Shown here: piece after piece, positions 3,612 to 6,497 of the stretch | Layout: each line of letters begins with the position of its first letter | How positions within the stretch are numbered: the first letter of the stretch is position 1 | NCBI GenBank assembly: GCA_903939005.1 | Contig: CAJAFH010000176.1 | Coordinates: 1 to 6,497 of the forward strand | Reading direction: 5' to 3' | DNA from: an uncultured Actinomycetes bacterium | GTDB taxonomy: Bacteria > Actinomycetota > Actinomycetes > Nanopelagicales > Nanopelagicaceae | DNA length: 6,497 bases | Notes under the pieces: generated by a model | Database searches by the model: none | The model's input: the letters and a program-made list of their open reading frames with translations, nothing else | What the model was told of the DNA's origin: nothing | Program-made: the position numbers and the translations under genes

Positions 3612-6497
3612 ATGAGCCCCGTAAAAACGCCTTCTTTGCTTCGTCAGGCGTTGGCCGAGCGCATTGTGATTGCAGATGGCGCGATGGGCACGATGTTGCA
3701 GGCCGCTGATCCAACACTTGAAGATTTTCAAAATCACGAAGGCTGCAATGAGATACTAAATGTTTCTCGTCCCGATATTGTCGCAAGTGTTCATAATGAA
3801 TATCTAACTGTCGGCGTGGATGCGATTGAGACAAACACCTTTGGTGCGAACTGGGCGAACTTGGCCGAGTACGGCATTGAAGATCGAATCTACGAGCTAG
3901 CTTTCGCTGGTGCCAAGATTGCGCGCGAATGTGCAGATAAATTTTCTACTGCAGACAAACCACGCTTTGTTTTAGGATCTCTCGGGCCCGGAACCAAGTT
4001 GCCGACCCTCGGACACACAACGTATGAATTCTTACGCGATGCATATGAAACAGCTGCGCAAGGTTTACTCGATGGTGGATCTGATGCGCTTCTGATTGAA
4101 ACTACCCAAGATTTATTGCAAGCAAAGGCAGCTGTAAACGGATCGCGTGCTGCGATGGCCAAAGTTGATCGCGATGTAATTTTGATTGCCCAAGTAACTG
4201 TTGAGCAAACCGGAACAATGTTGCTCGGTTCAGAAATCGGCGCGGCTCTAAATGCCCTAGCGCCGTTAGAAATTGATTTGATCGGTCTTAACTGCGCGAC
4301 TGGCCCAGCTGAAATGTCCGAGCACCTGCGCTACCTATCTCAAAATTCCAAGGTCGCACTATCGGTTATGCCGAATGCAGGGTTACCAATTCTTGGTAAA
4401 AAAGGTGCCGAATATCCACTTGGTCCCGATGAATTGGCTACCGCTCTAGATACCTTCGTTGCGGACTACGGCATTTCTCTTCTAGGTGGTTGTTGCGGTA
4501 CGACCCCGGCTCACTTGGCAGCAGTTGTAGAAAAATTTAAAGGTCATCAAATCAAGGATCGCAGCCCGGTAACTGAAGCGGGCGCTTCTTCGCTTTACCA
4601 ATTCGTACCGTTTCGCCAAGATAAAACTTATTTAGCAATCGGTGAGCGCACCAATGCCAATGGTTCAAGAGCATTTCGCGATGCTTTGATTGTTGAAGAT
4701 TGGCAGACCTGCGTAGAGATTGCCCGCGATCAAATTCGCGAAGGTGCTCACATGCTTGATCTTTCGGTTGACTACGTTGGTCGCGATGGCGCCAGAGATA
4801 TGACTGAACTTGCTAGCCGATTCGCTACCGCATCTACCTTGCCGATTGTTTTAGATTCAACTGAGCCAGCTGTTCTTAAGGCCGGTCTTGAACAATTAGG
4901 TGGCCGCAGTGTTATTAACTCAGTTAACTATGAGGATGGCGACGGCCCAACATCACGTTTCGCCAAGATTATGCCGTTGGTTCAAGAGCACGGTGCCAGC
5001 GTTGTCGCGCTAACTATTGATGAAGAAGGCCAAGCGCGTACTAAAGAGTGGAAACTTAAAGTTGCTCGCCGATTGATTCTTGATTTAACCAACAACTGGG
5101 GGATGGCTACCGGCGACATCTTGATCGATTGTTTAACTTTCCCAATCGCAACTGGTCAAGAAGAAACCCGTCGAGATGGCATCGAAACTATTGAAGCTAT
5201 CCGCGCTTTAAAGCTTGAATTCCCCGAAGTACAAACGACTCTGGGCGTAAGCAATGTTTCGTTCGGTCTAAATGCCGCTTCTCGAATCGTGCTTAACTCA
5301 GTATTCCTGCATGAATGTGTGGATGCTGGGCTTGATTCGGCAATCGTGCATCCATCCAAGATCACCCCAATGGCCCGCATTGATGCGCGCGCCCGTGAAG
5401 TCGCACTTGATCTAATTTATGATCGCCGAACTTATGCTGATGGTGAATGTACTTATGACCCACTTACTGAGTTTCTACAACTATTCGAAGGTGTCGAAGT
5501 TGCAGCTACCCGTAACTTGCGCGCTGCAGGTTTGGCTGCGTTGCCTCTTGAAGAGCGACTACAACGTCGCATAATTGATGGCGAGAAAGTCGGACTGGAT
5601 GCAGATCTAGATTTAGCGATGACGCAGGGAATCAAACCGTTACAGATTATTAACGACCACTTACTTGAAGGCATGAAGGTGGTTGGTGAATTATTTGGTA
5701 AGGGCGAGATGCAATTGCCGTTTGTTTTACAGAGCGCTGAGGTAATGAAGAGCGCAGTTGCTTATCTCGAACCACACATGGAAAAGACTGATGACCAAGG
5801 TCGCGGTCGCATGTTGCTGGCAACTGTTAAAGGCGATGTTCACGATATTGGTAAGAATTTAGTTGATATCATCTTGTCTAACAACGGTTACCAAGTTGTT
5901 AACATCGGAATCAAACAGACCATCAATCAAATTGTGGATGCAGCTCAAGAACATAACGTTGATGCAATTGGTATGAGTGGTCTCTTAGTTAAGTCCACCG
6001 TAATCATGAAAGAGAATCTTGAAGAAATTACCGCGCGTGGATTGGATCAAAAATGGCCAATTGTCTTAGGTGGCGCGGCACTTACTCGTGCTTTCGTAGA
6101 ACAAGACTTAGCCGAGATTTTCCCAGGAGAAGTTCGCTACGCCCGAGATGCGTTCGAGGGCTTGCGTTTAATGGATGCGATCATGGCGGTTAAACGTGGT
6201 GAACCAGGGGCTGCGCTGCCTGCGCTACGTGAACGAAAAGTAAAGTCAACTCGCAATATTGAAATCAGTGAAGAGATTGATACCAAGCGCAGCGATGTAG
6301 CTCTTGATATTGATATTCCCAATGTGCCGTTCTTCGGATCCCGAATCGTTAAAGGAATTCCGCTTGCAGATTACTCGGGCATGCTTGACGAACGTGCTCT
6401 GTTCATGGGGCAGTGGGGTCTTAAAGGTGCTCGTGGTGAATACGATGCAATGGCTGAAACTGAGGGTCGACCACGTCTTCGCGCGCTGCTAAACCAA
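3612..6497 (+). CDS. metH: Cobalamin-dependent methionine synthase MetH (3' end beyond window)
   Basis: MetH transfers the methyl group of 5-methyltetrahydrofolate to homocysteine via cobalamin, giving methionine. The frame is open from ATG 3612 to the last base (962 codons, ending exactly on a codon). Domains in order: the homocysteine methyltransferase domain (about 1-320) with DGAMGTML at 22-29 and zinc ligands Cys228 (GLNCATGP) and Cys294-Cys295 (GGCCGTTP); the pterin-binding folate domain (about 338-600) starting at IGERTNANGS; the helical B12 cap (about 650-720) with VVGELFGKGEMQLPFVLQSA; the Rossmann B12 domain (about 728-860) with GDVHDIGKN, where His744 is the lower cobalt ligand, followed by GMSGLL and VLGGAA; and the beginning of the SAM-dependent reactivation domain (from about 900; PFFGSRIVKGIPL, MGQWGLKGARG). 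Full-length proteins are near 1,170-1,200 residues, so some 200-240 are missing to the right. No frameshift or missing catalytic residue is seen. Confidence 0.96.
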   Translation, partial: MSPVKTPSLLRQALAERIVIADGAMGTMLQAADPTLEDFQNHEGCNEILNVSRPDIVASVHNEYLTVGVDAIETNTFGANWANLAEYGIEDRIYELAFAGAKIARECADKFSTADKPRFVLGSLGPGTKLPTLGHTTYEFLRDAYETAAQGLLDGGSDALLIETTQDLLQAKAAVNGSRAAMAKVDRDVILIAQVTVEQTGTMLLGSEIGAALNALAPLEIDLIGLNCATGPAEMSEHLRYLSQNSKVALSVMPNAGLPILGKKGAEYPLGPDELATALDTFVADYGISLLGGCCGTTPAHLAAVVEKFKGHQIKDRSPVTEAGASSLYQFVPFRQDKTYLAIGERTNANGSRAFRDALIVEDWQTCVEIARDQIREGAHMLDLSVDYVGRDGARDMTELASRFATASTLPIVLDSTEPAVLKAGLEQLGGRSVINSVNYEDGDGPTSRFAKIMPLVQEHGASVVALTIDEEGQARTKEWKLKVARRLILDLTNNWGMATGDILIDCLTFPIATGQEETRRDGIETIEAIRALKLEFPEVQTTLGVSNVSFGLNAASRIVLNSVFLHECVDAGLDSAIVHPSKITPMARIDARAREVALDLIYDRRTYADGECTYDPLTEFLQLFEGVEVAATRNLRAAGLAALPLEERLQRRIIDGEKVGLDADLDLAMTQGIKPLQIINDHLLEGMKVVGELFGKGEMQLPFVLQSAEVMKSAVAYLEPHMEKTDDQGRGRMLLATVKGDVHDIGKNLVDIILSNNGYQVVNIGIKQTINQIVDAAQEHNVDAIGMSGLLVKSTVIMKENLEEITARGLDQKWPIVLGGAALTRAFVEQDLAEIFPGEVRYARDAFEGLRLMDAIMAVKRGEPGAALPALRERKVKSTRNIEISEEIDTKRSDVALDIDIPNVPFFGSRIVKGIPLADYSGMLDERALFMGQWGLKGARGEYDAMAETEGRPRLRALLNQ

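Noticed and set aside
6304..6492. Second plus-strand open frame of 62 codons inside metH
   Set aside because: The metH frame continues here with the conserved reactivation-domain sequence, so the other frame is incidental and does not indicate a frameshift.

Overview
The window looks like a piece of a compact, low-to-moderate GC actinobacterial chromosome. The strongest taxonomic marker is mshC, because mycothiol biosynthesis is confined to Actinobacteria. Three neighbouring families (the MSMEG_4193-type histidine phosphatase, DUF3090 and the SCO1664-type kinase-like protein) are also largely actinobacterial. Roughly balanced base composition, gene overlaps, gaps of 9-50 bases and probable leaderless starts would suit a streamlined freshwater lineage such as Nanopelagicales (acI). 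That placement is inference and was not tested by any search.

Layout: the left edge (1-353, minus strand) is the N-terminal part of an aldo/keto reductase, cut by the window edge. A 50-base divergent intergenic region (354-403) carries one candidate TANNNT -10 box per direction, each 6 bases before its start codon. On the plus strand follow the histidine phosphatase (404-1075), the zinc-ribbon DUF3090 protein (1072-1620, GTGA overlap), the PI-kinase-like protein (1604-2326, 17-base overlap) and mshC (2336-3577, 9-base gap, good Shine-Dalgarno). After a 34-base gap containing another TAACCT box, metH begins at 3612 and runs off the right edge in frame (962 codons visible). The window is almost entirely coding; no gene-free stretch exceeds 50 bases. 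I found no RNA gene, mobile element, CRISPR array or convincing terminator.

How the genes fit together: MshC ligates cysteine to glucosaminyl-inositol in mycothiol synthesis, and MetH makes methionine from homocysteine, so the right half concerns sulfur amino acids and low-molecular-weight thiols. The three genes tightly coupled upstream of mshC are a known but functionally unexplained actinobacterial trio: a phosphoryl-transfer enzyme of the histidine phosphatase clan, a small protein with a C-terminal metal-binding motif, and a probable kinase. Their translational coupling and position before mshC make this trio the most interesting undescribed system here. An inositol- or mycothiol-related phosphorylation/dephosphorylation role is a reasonable hypothesis, not a demonstrated one.
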